Source: Phyllobacterium zundukense (GTDB lineage: Bacteria > Pseudomonadota > Alphaproteobacteria > Rhizobiales > Rhizobiaceae). From it: 64,000 nt of DNA. Location: positions 62,001-126,000 of the forward strand of contig NZ_CP104970.1 in NCBI RefSeq assembly GCF_025452195.1, given 5' to 3'. Positions 37,964 through 46,739 of this stretch are shown here, in pieces. The notes beneath the pieces were generated by a model. That model saw nothing but the letters and a program-made list of their open reading frames with translations. It ran no database searches and was not told where the DNA came from. Made by a program: the position numbers and the translations under genes. Position 1 is the stretch's first letter, and the number at the start of each line of letters is the position of its first letter.

Positions 37964-38122
37964 ATGGCAGATAAGGGGGACGCGGAAGGCGACAGCCCAA
38001 TTGAACGCAGACGCAGACGCAGGCGCAGCCATGCAAACTGTGCGTCAGCGAAATTGACTGCAACCGCTGCCACGGACGATCCATCAGCGAAACACCCCAT
38101 TAACAAGAAGGAGGACCCCTAA
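37964..38122 (+). CDS. Small Arg-rich hypothetical protein
   Basis: A 52-residue frame with GAGGAAG before its ATG. It starts MADKGDAEGDSPIE and then has six consecutive arginines, ending NKKEDP. Part is encoded by a CGCAGA-type tandem repeat. The position between UPF0262 and glutamate dehydrogenase fits a co-transcribed small gene, but no family is recognised and it may be non-coding. Confidence 0.35.
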   Translation: MADKGDAEGDSPIERRRRRRRSHANCASAKLTATAATDDPSAKHPINKKEDP

Positions 38123-38260
38123 ATTGTGTTCAGAAATACTACGAGAGCTTGATAGTAAGGCGCGCGTCGTAATGACAGCCGAGCCCTCCGTCGAAAGGTC
38201 AGTCCGCGCGACTGAATGCAGGAATAAAAGCAGCGCTCTTCGAGCGACAAGAGGTGAGTG

Positions 38261-39673
38261 ATGCAGGCTAATTCCATTGGCTTTCTGGAAAGCGTCGACC
38301 AGAACTTCCGACATGCCATGACATTCCTCGACCTTCCTGAGGGCTTGACCGAGCGGATCATTCAGTGCAACTCGACCTATACGGTGCGGTTTGGCGTCAG
38401 GCTGCGCGGGCGCATGTACAGCTTTACCGGTTGGCGCTCGGTCCACAGTGAGCACTGTGAGCCCGTCAAAGGTGGTATTCGCTACGCGCCAAACGCCGAT
38501 GCCGAAGAGGTGGAAGCGCTTGCAGCCCTGATGACGCTCAAATGCTCGCTGGTCGACGTGCCCTTCGGAGGCTCGAAAGGCGCACTGAAGATTGATCCAC
38601 GCGAATGGACGCCCCAAGAGCTTGAGCGCATCACCCGAAGGTTTACCCAGGAACTCAACAAGCGCGGTCTGATCGGGCCGGGCCTCAACGTTCCTGCCCC
38701 CGATGTCGGCACGGGTGAGCGGGAAATGGCCTGGATGATGGACGAATTCCGACGTGCCAATCCCACCGATGTGGTCAATGCACGTGCCTGCGTGACGGGA
38801 AAGCCGTTGTCAAAGGGTGGAATTGCCGGACGCAGCGAGGCGACGGGCAGAGGCGTGCAGTTCGCCATCCAAAGCTTCCTTCGAGATCACCGCACCAAGG
38901 GATTGAACGGTCGGCGGGATCTCAAGGGAGCCTCAGTGATCGTCCAGGGATTCGGCAACGTCGGCTACCATGCCGCAAAATTCCTGTCAGAGGAGGACGG
39001 CGCGCGAGTCACCATCGTTGCGGAACGGGACGGCTATATCGCCAACCCCGAAGGTCTGGCCATCGAGAAACTGAAGCAGCATCAAATCCGTACCGGCAGC
39101 ATACTCGGCTTTGAAGGCGCCAGGTCCTTCGCGGGCGATATGACCGGTGTTGAACAATCCTGCGATGTCCTCATTCCGGCCGCGATGGAGAACGCCATCC
39201 ATGCCGAGAACGCAGAGCGCATCAAGGCGCACCTCGTCGTTGAAGCCGCCAACGGCCCGGTTACATTCGAGGCCGACCAGATCCTGCGCTCGCGTGGAGT
39301 GACCATTCTCCCGGATCTCTATGTCAATGCTGGCGGCGTGGTCGTCAGTTATTTCGAGTGGGTGAAGAATCTCACCCATATCCCCTTCGGTCTGATGGAA
39401 CGGCGCCGGCGCGAGCGGCGAAACCAAACGATAGCCGCAGCCCTTGAACGGATGACCGGCAAAGAGTTTCCGGCCGATATCCGCGACGAATTTCTTGAAG
39501 GAGGCGCCGAGATTGATCTGGTAAGGTCCGGGCTCGAGGACGTCATGCGCAGTACCTGGACACGGATTGCTGATCTTCTTGAGACGCAGCCGGAACTGGG
39601 CGACTACCGGACAGCCGCCTATGTCGCGTCCATTCGACAGATTGCTGACGCATACGAGGCGATTGGAATTTAA
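38261..39673 (+). CDS. Glutamate dehydrogenase (Glu/Leu/Phe/Val dehydrogenase family)
   Basis: A 470-residue dehydrogenase for reversible oxidative deamination of glutamate. Substrate-binding lysine in KGGIRYAPN region and catalytic lysine in PFGGSKGALKI; nucleotide fold QGFGNVGYHAAKFL; NVPAPDVGTGEREMAWM is the usual linking block. ATG 38261 is preferred to the GTG just before it, since AGAGGTGAG gives good spacing. In this operon it would regenerate 2-oxoglutarate and release ammonia from the glutamate made by the aminotransferase. Confidence 0.92.
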   Translation: MQANSIGFLESVDQNFRHAMTFLDLPEGLTERIIQCNSTYTVRFGVRLRGRMYSFTGWRSVHSEHCEPVKGGIRYAPNADAEEVEALAALMTLKCSLVDVPFGGSKGALKIDPREWTPQELERITRRFTQELNKRGLIGPGLNVPAPDVGTGEREMAWMMDEFRRANPTDVVNARACVTGKPLSKGGIAGRSEATGRGVQFAIQSFLRDHRTKGLNGRRDLKGASVIVQGFGNVGYHAAKFLSEEDGARVTIVAERDGYIANPEGLAIEKLKQHQIRTGSILGFEGARSFAGDMTGVEQSCDVLIPAAMENAIHAENAERIKAHLVVEAANGPVTFEADQILRSRGVTILPDLYVNAGGVVVSYFEWVKNLTHIPFGLMERRRRERRNQTIAAALERMTGKEFPADIRDEFLEGGAEIDLVRSGLEDVMRSTWTRIADLLETQPELGDYRTAAYVASIRQIADAYEAIGI

Positions 39674-40763
39674 TTCCTAGACTAAGTGGGGTATATCGCA
39701 ACGACGAAGGCCGTAGGACTAGCTTGAGTCGATCCATTTAGCGAATCCTGACGGCCTTCTCGGACTTGACCCAAGTCGTGCGTCCACAAGCACAATGCAG
39801 GCAGTGCGATCTATCTACCCAACACAGCCTGACGAAAAAGGTACCCAGGAAAAAGCTTGAGAGAGCGGTTGCGGGACTGAACGCCGATTCGGTCATCTGC
39901 GACTCCGTTGCCGAAACATCTGAATGCGGAGCGCGTAATCTGATGCGGCCAATGCCGGCAAGATCGGCATCAGCGACCTTTCGACCTGTATATTCTCCTG
40001 CGCCACGGCCGGCGCTATTAGCTTAGCGAAGCGCACACATGGCGTGGGGTCCCATCCGGCCTCGATGCCACGACATCGGACGCTCGATGTTCGGCAATCC
40101 CATGAGCCTGCTACTACTCGCCGCCAACGCGCAGTCATCATGCCGCGTCAACAATGTCGCCACCTTCTACGGCAACACTGACATTTGGCTCACGGATGCT
40201 GGACGTCCGCAGATCGTGAAGGAGATCAGCCGTCGCGACCGTCGCCAGTGTCCGGCATTACTATGTTTTGGAACCCGCGGTCTCGATCAAGCCCTTGGTG
40301 CGAAGTCGGTTTTTGTTTAACGCTGGCTACCTCCGGCACCAAGCTGAGTTCTCCAGACGGCGGGCAACTTAGATATTCGGCCTCCACAGGTGCGGCATCT
40401 ACACGGCCAGTTTCGCAAGTTGTGGAATCCTGCGTGTAACAGGTGAAATTTGCAGGTTTCTCATCCATTTCCCTGAGGGAACGCCTGCAATCACCAAGCG
40501 GGCGAATGTATTGTCAAGTCTGGCAAGTTGATCGTCCAGAACCCTCTGCGTGTAGAAGGTCATCAATGTGAGTAACGTTTGGTTTCCCAAGCCTCCCAAG
40601 GCAACTTGGCTGTCGTCGCGCAAAGCTCAACGGCAGCCATTTTTTTCGCGACCATAGCGTTCCATCGGTTTCACAATCACTCTGCCGTCGGCAACACGTG
40701 CCTCTCGGGTGCGCCGTTAGGATCTGGTAAAGCAGTTCCACAAGGTGGTCTTACGCCTCGGCG
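39674..40763. other. 1.1-kb region without a supported gene
   Basis: Short frames on both strands show no family resemblance. The minus-strand stretch 40399-40623 (LARLDNTFARLVIAGVPSGK) has a protein-like composition but matches nothing I can name. An inverted repeat lies at 39706-39759. The region looks like decayed sequence between the glutamate dehydrogenase operon and the opposed sulfatase operon. Confidence 0.5.
39706..39759. terminator. Inverted repeat after glutamate dehydrogenase
   Basis: GAAGGCCGT (39706-39714) pairs with ACGGCCTTC (39751-39759), and AGGA/TCCT extend the stem inside. It begins 33 bp after the stop. There is no T-run, so it may be a terminator for the operon or an IS end. 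Confidence 0.35.
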
Positions 40764-42242
40764 TTAGTAGTCCTCAATTCTTTCTGGACCGGACCCACTT
40801 CTAAGCATCATTGCGGAAAAGCTGCTCTCCAAAAGGCCGACTTTCAACTCCCGATGATGGACGCTCTCCCAAAGATCATCATGCTCATTGGGATCCTCCT
40901 GATGATCGAACAGCTCTCCTATTCCGACATCATGGTACACATTTAGTTTGTAACGGCCATCATAGTACATCGATGCCCGCGAGCCCCGGCTTCCCCGAAA
41001 ACGCAGGGAATTGTGATACTCACTGACGACGTATGGCTTGTGGTAATCCAATGAGGTTTTGCCGAGCAGGATTTGGTCGAGCGACAGTCCTTGCATAGCC
41101 TTGGGGATCTCAAGCCCCGATAACGAGAGCAACGTTGGCGCAATATCGACCAGTTCGACAAGTGCATTCGACACCGATCCATGTACTGAGCTGCCGGGTA
41201 CGGAAATCACGAGTGGCACATGCACCACGCCCTCGTAGAACCGGCAGCCTTTGTAGAGCAGCCCATGGTCACCCATCATATCACCATGATCGCTCATGAA
41301 GACGATGATCGTGCGATCAAGCTGCCCGGTTTCCGTCAGAACATCTATTATGCGGCCGACCAGATCGTCCACTTGAGCCACTTCCGCGTGGTAGGCGGCT
41401 CTCATCTCCCATATATTGAAGCTGGTAGGCGGCGCTTCATGCGTGGGGCCTGCCAATTCATCATTGTGCGCCTCACCCACGTCTGTTGCCGCCTCCCAAG
41501 GATCCACGGCGAACTTCGCCTGCTGATCTACTTTTTCGAATTTCTTGTGGTGCTCGAGATCGATCGGCTTGAAGGCTGGATCAGGCATATCACTTGGGTT
41601 GAACCGCCTGAGGTAGTCTGGTGGGGGATTGAGGGGCGGATGAGGTGCGTCGATGTTGATCCCCAGATACCAACTGCGATTGGAATGCATCTGGATGAAA
41701 CGCTCAGCCCGATCTCCTGCCCAACGCGCCTGCCGATATTCTGCTGCCGGTCCCGGACCATAGTGTTGGTCAAGATACGGTTTGAAGTAGGCCTCGGGGT
41801 CGACCCCTTTCGACCACATCCACGCATGATAGTCGTGGTTTCCGGACCATTCTGGAAATGGCTCAGGACTCCAGTAGAATTCGGCAAAACCGTCGTCAGG
41901 GCGCTTCTCTATCATACGACGCGTGGCAGACAGATGCAGCTTTCCTATGTGGCCTGTATAGTATCCGGCATTCGCCATCAATTTCGGGAGCAAAACGAGA
42001 TGCGAAGGAAATGCACCTGCGCCGTTCTGATGCACCTGGTGTGCGATCGGATACAACCCTGTCAGGAAGCTCGTTCGGCTCGGCGTACAGATAGGGCTTT
42101 GACAATATGCGCGGCTAAACGCTGTTCCCCTCGCCGCCAAGCGGTCAATATTGGGAGTTTGCGTGCCCTTGAACCCTAGACACTGCAACGTGTCCCAACG
42201 TTGTTGATCACTGCAAATCCAGACAATATTAAAGTTGCTCAA
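40764..42242 (-). CDS. Sulfatase
   Basis: A 492-residue type I sulfatase hydrolysing sulfate esters. The formylglycine precursor is Cys52 in SPICTPSRTSFLTG; FMSDHGDMMGDHGLLYKG carries metal and catalytic residues, and the N-terminal IVWICSDQQRWDTL is the usual first strand. There is no signal peptide, so it acts in the cytoplasm on an imported ester. It is last in a minus-strand operon after a CUT1-type transporter and a class III aminotransferase. An anaerobic or FGE-type maturase is not in the window. Confidence 0.9.
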   Translation of the reverse strand: MSNFNIVWICSDQQRWDTLQCLGFKGTQTPNIDRLAARGTAFSRAYCQSPICTPSRTSFLTGLYPIAHQVHQNGAGAFPSHLVLLPKLMANAGYYTGHIGKLHLSATRRMIEKRPDDGFAEFYWSPEPFPEWSGNHDYHAWMWSKGVDPEAYFKPYLDQHYGPGPAAEYRQARWAGDRAERFIQMHSNRSWYLGINIDAPHPPLNPPPDYLRRFNPSDMPDPAFKPIDLEHHKKFEKVDQQAKFAVDPWEAATDVGEAHNDELAGPTHEAPPTSFNIWEMRAAYHAEVAQVDDLVGRIIDVLTETGQLDRTIIVFMSDHGDMMGDHGLLYKGCRFYEGVVHVPLVISVPGSSVHGSVSNALVELVDIAPTLLSLSGLEIPKAMQGLSLDQILLGKTSLDYHKPYVVSEYHNSLRFRGSRGSRASMYYDGRYKLNVYHDVGIGELFDHQEDPNEHDDLWESVHHRELKVGLLESSFSAMMLRSGSGPERIEDY

Positions 42243-42509
42243 CTCTGGTCCTCCAAGCGTGATACAAGGCCAAGTCCTGTGACCTACCGTCCGTCGTCAA
42301 GCGCGTCACCGGTGGCGATATCATAAGTAGTTCAAGTATCCAGCCCGGATACCCTCCGCATCAGTCTATTATGCTCCAAGGCGGCTTTCGGGTTAGCGCC
42401 CCAACCACCGCCTTTTTCATAGCGCCAGTCCGCTTCTGAACGCGCGGATGTTGAAGCACGCCTTTGAGACAAGTAACCTAACGAACGTCAGTGAGGGCGT
42501 GACCTTGGT

Positions 42510-43883
42510 CTAGGCGTAAAGCGTCTTTTCGAGCTCCGCTATACTCTTGTCGAACAGATCCGCCAGTTCATCCGCCTCACCCTCAGACAGGATAAGAGGC
42601 GGTGCGAAACCCAAGATATCACCCATGCACCGTGCGATGAGCCCGTTCCGGTAGGCAATCCTGTCGAATGTCGCTCCTGCCTGCTTTTCGACATCGAACG
42701 GTTCCTTGGTTTGCTTGTCCTTGACGATTTCAATTCCCAACATAAGACCTGCACCCCGGACTTCGCCCAAGATGGGAGATCTTGCCGCGGTCTCTTCGAA
42801 GCGGTTGCGTAGCCGGGTGCCGATCTTTTGGACCTTTTCCGGAATGTTCATTTCTTCGTAAATCTTGATGGCTTCCAGGGCGACGGCGACGCCCACGGGG
42901 TGGCCAGAATTGGTGAAGCCATGACCGAAGGCCCCGCCTTGTTTGTTGAATTCCGCTACGGCGTCGTAGATTTTCGGAGCGAGAACGACCGCAGCAATTG
43001 GGAAGTACGAGGACGAAAGACCTTTTGCCAATGCCATCATGTCGGGCTGCATTCCAACAAGATCTTTGCCAAACCACTTACCTGTGCGCCCAAAACCGCA
43101 GACGATTTCGTCATCCAGGCACAATATATCATACTTGTTCAGAACCTCCTGAATGCGCTGAAAATAGCCTGCCGGAGGGACGATAATGCCACCGCCTGCG
43201 TAGACAGGTTCGGCTATGAAAGCTGCAATGGTCTCAGGGCCCTCTCTGACAATCAGGTCCTCAAGCTCGCGCGCCAGCCGTTCCACATACGTGGCTTCAT
43301 TTTCCCCCTCCTGCATTCCACGATAGCTGTAGGGCGCGGAAGTATGCAGGAAGCCGGGCAGGGGAAGACCGAATTCCCGATGCATGAAATCCAGTCCGCA
43401 CATGGATGCGGCCGCGATAGTAGAACCATGGAATGCGCGGTCGCGGGCGATTATCTTCCGCTTACCCGGCTTGCCATGCACCGTGTGATAGATCCACGAG
43501 AGTTTCACCATCGTCTCATTTGCCTCGGAGCCTGACGTGGTGAAGTAGCTTTTCCCACCTTTCATTCCGGTCAGTTCTACAAGTTTCTCCGAGAGGTTTG
43601 TGGCGCCTTCGCCTGTGCGCTGGAAGAATGTGTGGTAGTAAGGAAGTTCGTCGTACTGGGCCTTTGCTGCCGCGATGAGACGCTCATTCGAGAAACCGAG
43701 CGTTGCGCACCAGAGCCCCGCCATTCCCTCAATATAGGCTTTGCCCGTATTGTCATACACGCGCACACCTTCGCCTCTCGTCACGATCAGCGGCCCCTGT
43801 TCTTCAAAGCGTCTCGGGTTCGTCTGTGAATGCAACTGGAACTGAATGTCTCGCTGCGCGATTGAGTTTGATATCGTCGTCAT
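42510..43883 (-). CDS. Class III PLP aminotransferase linked to sulfatase and ABC transporter
   Basis: A 457-residue class III aminotransferase; the PLP lysine is in MMALAKGLSSSYFP, and the Asp in LDDEIVCGFGRTGKW. N-terminal FQLHSQTNPRRFEEQGPLIV and FHGSTIAAASMCG are typical of the omega-amine/pyruvate group. ATG 43883 is chosen because GAGG precedes it; the longer frame to 44036 overlaps the ATPase gene. It lies 24 bp after that gene, so is in the same operon. Together with the sulfatase it suggests an amine-bearing sulfate ester as the imported substrate, which is inference. Confidence 0.9.
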   Translation of the reverse strand: MTTISNSIAQRDIQFQLHSQTNPRRFEEQGPLIVTRGEGVRVYDNTGKAYIEGMAGLWCATLGFSNERLIAAAKAQYDELPYYHTFFQRTGEGATNLSEKLVELTGMKGGKSYFTTSGSEANETMVKLSWIYHTVHGKPGKRKIIARDRAFHGSTIAAASMCGLDFMHREFGLPLPGFLHTSAPYSYRGMQEGENEATYVERLARELEDLIVREGPETIAAFIAEPVYAGGGIIVPPAGYFQRIQEVLNKYDILCLDDEIVCGFGRTGKWFGKDLVGMQPDMMALAKGLSSSYFPIAAVVLAPKIYDAVAEFNKQGGAFGHGFTNSGHPVGVAVALEAIKIYEEMNIPEKVQKIGTRLRNRFEETAARSPILGEVRGAGLMLGIEIVKDKQTKEPFDVEKQAGATFDRIAYRNGLIARCMGDILGFAPPLILSEGEADELADLFDKSIAELEKTLYA

Positions 43884-43906
43884 TGGCATGCCTCGTTTGG
43901 ACAGTG

Positions 43907-44968
43907 TTACACTCGGAGACCAGTCTTCTGGTCGAACAGAAAGAGGTGAGAAAGATTTATGTCGAAGCCGATCTGGCTGCCGGGGTTCAAGCGGATGAAC
44001 CCGGGGACTGAAGCGGTAAGCCGGCCACCGGCCCAACGTAGCGCCACATGGGTCGAGGGACCTACAGGCTGCACGAAAAGGACTTCCGCTTTCCGTTCGA
44101 AGTCACCCAAGACCACGTGCTCTGGCCGCAGGCCTACCTCCACACTTCGCGTACCTTTCGGTAGGTCACGTCGTTCCAGCCGCAATTCGACGTCGTTGAT
44201 CGCGAGAATTGAAGCATCGTCCGACACACGCAGCTCAGCAGGCATGAGTTCGATTTGCGGATTGCCAATGAACGTGGCGACATACCTCGTGCGGGGCTGA
44301 AGATATATTTCGTCTGGCGACCCAAACTGTTCGACCCGTCCTTGGTACATGACGGCGATGCGGTCGGAGATTGAAAGTGCCTCTTCCTGATCGTGGGTCA
44401 CGAAGATCGAGGTGACTCCGAGCCGCTCATGTAGCTGCTTTATCTCTGCGCGCGTTTTGACGCGCAGCGATGCATCCAGATTCGAAAAGGGTTCGTCGAA
44501 GAGAAACAGCCGCGGTTCGCGCACTATCGCGCGGCCGATTGCCACGCGCTGCTGCTGCCCGCCGGACAATTGCCCGGGCAACCGCTGCAATACGTGCCCC
44601 AATTCCAAAGCTTCGGCGACGACCGCGACGCGCCTGTCTATTTCAGAACGGTCTAACCCCCGCATCTTGAGCGTAAAGCCGATATTTTGGGCAACGGTCA
44701 TGTGCGGATAAAGCGCATAGTTCTGGAACACCATGGCAGCGTCGCGCTGCACAGGCGAGAGCTCGTTGATCCTCTTACCGTCCAGAAGTATATCGCCTGA
44801 GGAGCAATCCTCCAGGCCGGCGACCATGTTGAGAGTTGTTGTCTTTCCGCAGCCTGAAGAACCAAGCAGGGTAATGAACTCACCTTTATCGATCGACAGG
44901 TTTATGTTCTTGCAGACCTCGACCGCGCCGAACGACTTGCAGACGTCTTTGAGAATTATGTGTGACAT
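43907..44968 (-). CDS. CUT1-type ABC transporter ATP-binding protein (MalK/UgpC family)
   Basis: A 353-residue ATPase: Walker A GSSGCGKTT, signature [14 protein letters not shown], Walker B LFLFDEPFSNLDA, switch His in FVTHDQEEAL and a C-terminal TOBE/MalK regulatory domain (SVEVGLRPEHVVLGD). It drives the two permeases encoded upstream. CUT1 transporters usually carry oligosaccharides or glycerol-phosphates. The gene begins 7 bp after the permease gene. Confidence 0.92.
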   Translation of the reverse strand: MSHIILKDVCKSFGAVEVCKNINLSIDKGEFITLLGSSGCGKTTTLNMVAGLEDCSSGDILLDGKRINELSPVQRDAAMVFQNYALYPHMTVAQNIGFTLKMRGLDRSEIDRRVAVVAEALELGHVLQRLPGQLSGGQQQRVAIGRAIVREPRLFLFDEPFSNLDASLRVKTRAEIKQLHERLGVTSIFVTHDQEEALSISDRIAVMYQGRVEQFGSPDEIYLQPRTRYVATFIGNPQIELMPAELRVSDDASILAINDVELRLERRDLPKGTRSVEVGLRPEHVVLGDFERKAEVLFVQPVGPSTHVALRWAGGRLTASVPGFIRLNPGSQIGFDINLSHLFLFDQKTGLRV

Positions 44969-44975
44969 GGAAGCA

Positions 44976-45824
44976 TTACCCTTTTGTCATGCCGTCTGCG
45001 AAGCCACGGATGATCCTGTTACGGAATACGATTGCCAGCAGCATGACCGGCACGATGCTTACAGCTGCCGCAGCCATCATCTGACCGAAAACGGTCTGAT
45101 ACTGCCCGGCAAAATTGGCGATCACGAGCGGCACCGTCTGCGCGTTCTGGCGCGTGAGAATGAGGGCGAAGAAGAACTCATTCCAGGCTTCGACGAACGC
45201 GAATACGGCCGCGGCGGTAAGCGGAGGAACGGAAATCGGCAGAACGATGTACCAAAAAGTCTGAACTACGTTCGCTCCATCGATTGCGGCAGCTCGCTCA
45301 ATACTTGGGGGTATCGCCTGGAAGAACCCGCGAAGAATCCAGATGACGATCGGAAGGTTGAAGGAGAGATATACAACACCCAGAGCCAGAACGTTGTCGA
45401 TCAAGCCCAACTTACTGATCAGCAAGAACAACGGAATGGCGATGGCGATCCCGGGCAACATTTGCGTCGCCAGTACCAAAAAGGCAATCGCATTGGCGCG
45501 TGGCAGTGAAAGCCGTGCCAAAGCATACGCTGCAGGTGCACCGAGCGTCAGGGCTATCGACGTCGAAAACAGGGAAACTATGAATGAATTCAAGATGCCC
45601 GATGCCAGCGATGCCGCGGATTTTGAGACCGTAACGTAATTCTCTATGGTTAGATCCGAGAGTGACAAATTCAACGGTTGCGCAATGAGCGCGTTTTGTT
45701 TGATGACACTGGAAAAGAAGAGCCAAACAATCGGCGCGGCTGACCAGACGACGAACAACGCCAGGCAAAGGACGATGAAGCTTTGAAAAAGCCATCCTCC
45801 GTTTCGATAATGTTGGAAGCTCAT
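44976..45824 (-). CDS. CUT1-type ABC permease (MalG-like)
   Basis: A 282-residue inner-membrane permease with six hydrophobic segments. The EAA loop is ERAAAIDGANVVQTFWYIVLP. N-terminal VVWSAAPIVWLFFSSV and C-terminal RIIRGFADGMTKG follow the MalG pattern. Its start overlaps the stop of the preceding permease gene (ATGA). Confidence 0.92.
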   Translation of the reverse strand: MSFQHYRNGGWLFQSFIVLCLALFVVWSAAPIVWLFFSSVIKQNALIAQPLNLSLSDLTIENYVTVSKSAASLASGILNSFIVSLFSTSIALTLGAPAAYALARLSLPRANAIAFLVLATQMLPGIAIAIPLFLLISKLGLIDNVLALGVVYLSFNLPIVIWILRGFFQAIPPSIERAAAIDGANVVQTFWYIVLPISVPPLTAAAVFAFVEAWNEFFFALILTRQNAQTVPLVIANFAGQYQTVFGQMMAAAAVSIVPVMLLAIVFRNRIIRGFADGMTKG

Positions 45825-46730
45825 CGCCCAGCCCCCGTGCTCTTAGGCGAAATGACCACTATGTAGACGATGGCGAGCGCGAAAGTTGTGACAAAGATCA
45901 GATTAGCGATCGCAGCTCCGCTTCCGAATTGGAGGAAGTTGAAGGTCGTCCGATAGGCGAGAAAGTTCATGGATACCGTTCCATCTGCTGGGCCACCACG
46001 GGTCAGAACAAAAACGATATCGAATACGCGCAGAGCCCAGATGGTCTGCAGGATGACCGCGATTGCGATTGCGGATTTCATCGAGGGCAAGGTCACCGCG
46101 AGAAACATTTGCATTCGACTTGCGCCATCCATGTACGCAGCCCGATAGAGCGTTTGCGGAACCCTTTGGAGACCAGCCAACAGCAGGAGCGCAATGAATG
46201 GGACTGACTTCCAGATATCGACAAGGAGAAGGAAATTCAGCGCTGACCGGGGCGTTCCGAGCCAAACCTGGTTATGCTGGATAAGGCCCATGCCGGTCAG
46301 TAGACTATTTAGAATGCCGTAGTTGGAGTTGAGAATCCATTTCCACAGCACAGCGTTGGCAACAGGAGCAATCGCCCATGGAACGATCAATAGAATGCGA
46401 AATATGCCGTTACGCCCGAGCGGATGTTGCAGTAAAACTGCGATACCGAGGGCTATTATTGCGACACACACCACCTCTACCGCGGTGAAGTATAGTGTGT
46501 TGCCCAGCGCTTTTATGAAAGTGCTATCGCTGAACAACAACACATAATTGTCGAGATCCAACCCAAGATCGCTCAAGGAGCCCTCCTGCCAGCCGGACCC
46601 GTTGAAACGCAAGTATGAGGGATTCGAGGATCGGGAATGCAAGAACCGCAGCTAGTACGAGGAGGGCAGGCGCGATAAACAGAACACCGACCAGCCGCCG
46701 GTGTTGCTCAAAAGTCTGAGAAGCTGACAT
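45821..46730 (-). CDS. CUT1-type ABC permease (MalF-like), +1 frameshift near the N-terminus
   Basis: The first frame starts at 46730 (MSASQTFEQHRRLVGVLFIA then PALLVLAAVLAFPILESL); the second carries the rest, LSDLGLDLDNYVLLFSD to the EAA loop YRAAYMDGASRMQMFLAVTL and the C-terminus. The join is at about 46575-46600: removing one G from the GGG on the coding strand (CCC at 46581-46583) gives a continuous protein of 302 residues. As it stands the first transmembrane helix is separated from the rest and the importer would be inactive unless the base is an artefact. Confidence 0.85.
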
Positions 46731-46739
46731 AGCATCGCC

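Noticed and set aside
37964..38060. CGCAGA-type tandem repeat as a CRISPR or regulatory array
   Set aside because: Only a few six-base units occur inside a small frame; there are no spacers.
39766..40320. Possible transposase remnant
   Set aside because: No transposase motif or terminal repeats were recognisable in any frame.
41220..42179. 319-codon plus-strand frame
   Set aside because: It is antisense to the sulfatase, whose catalytic motifs are intact.
44976..45509. Plus-strand open frame opposite the permease gene
   Set aside because: It mirrors the minus-strand permease and has the polar composition of an antisense shadow.
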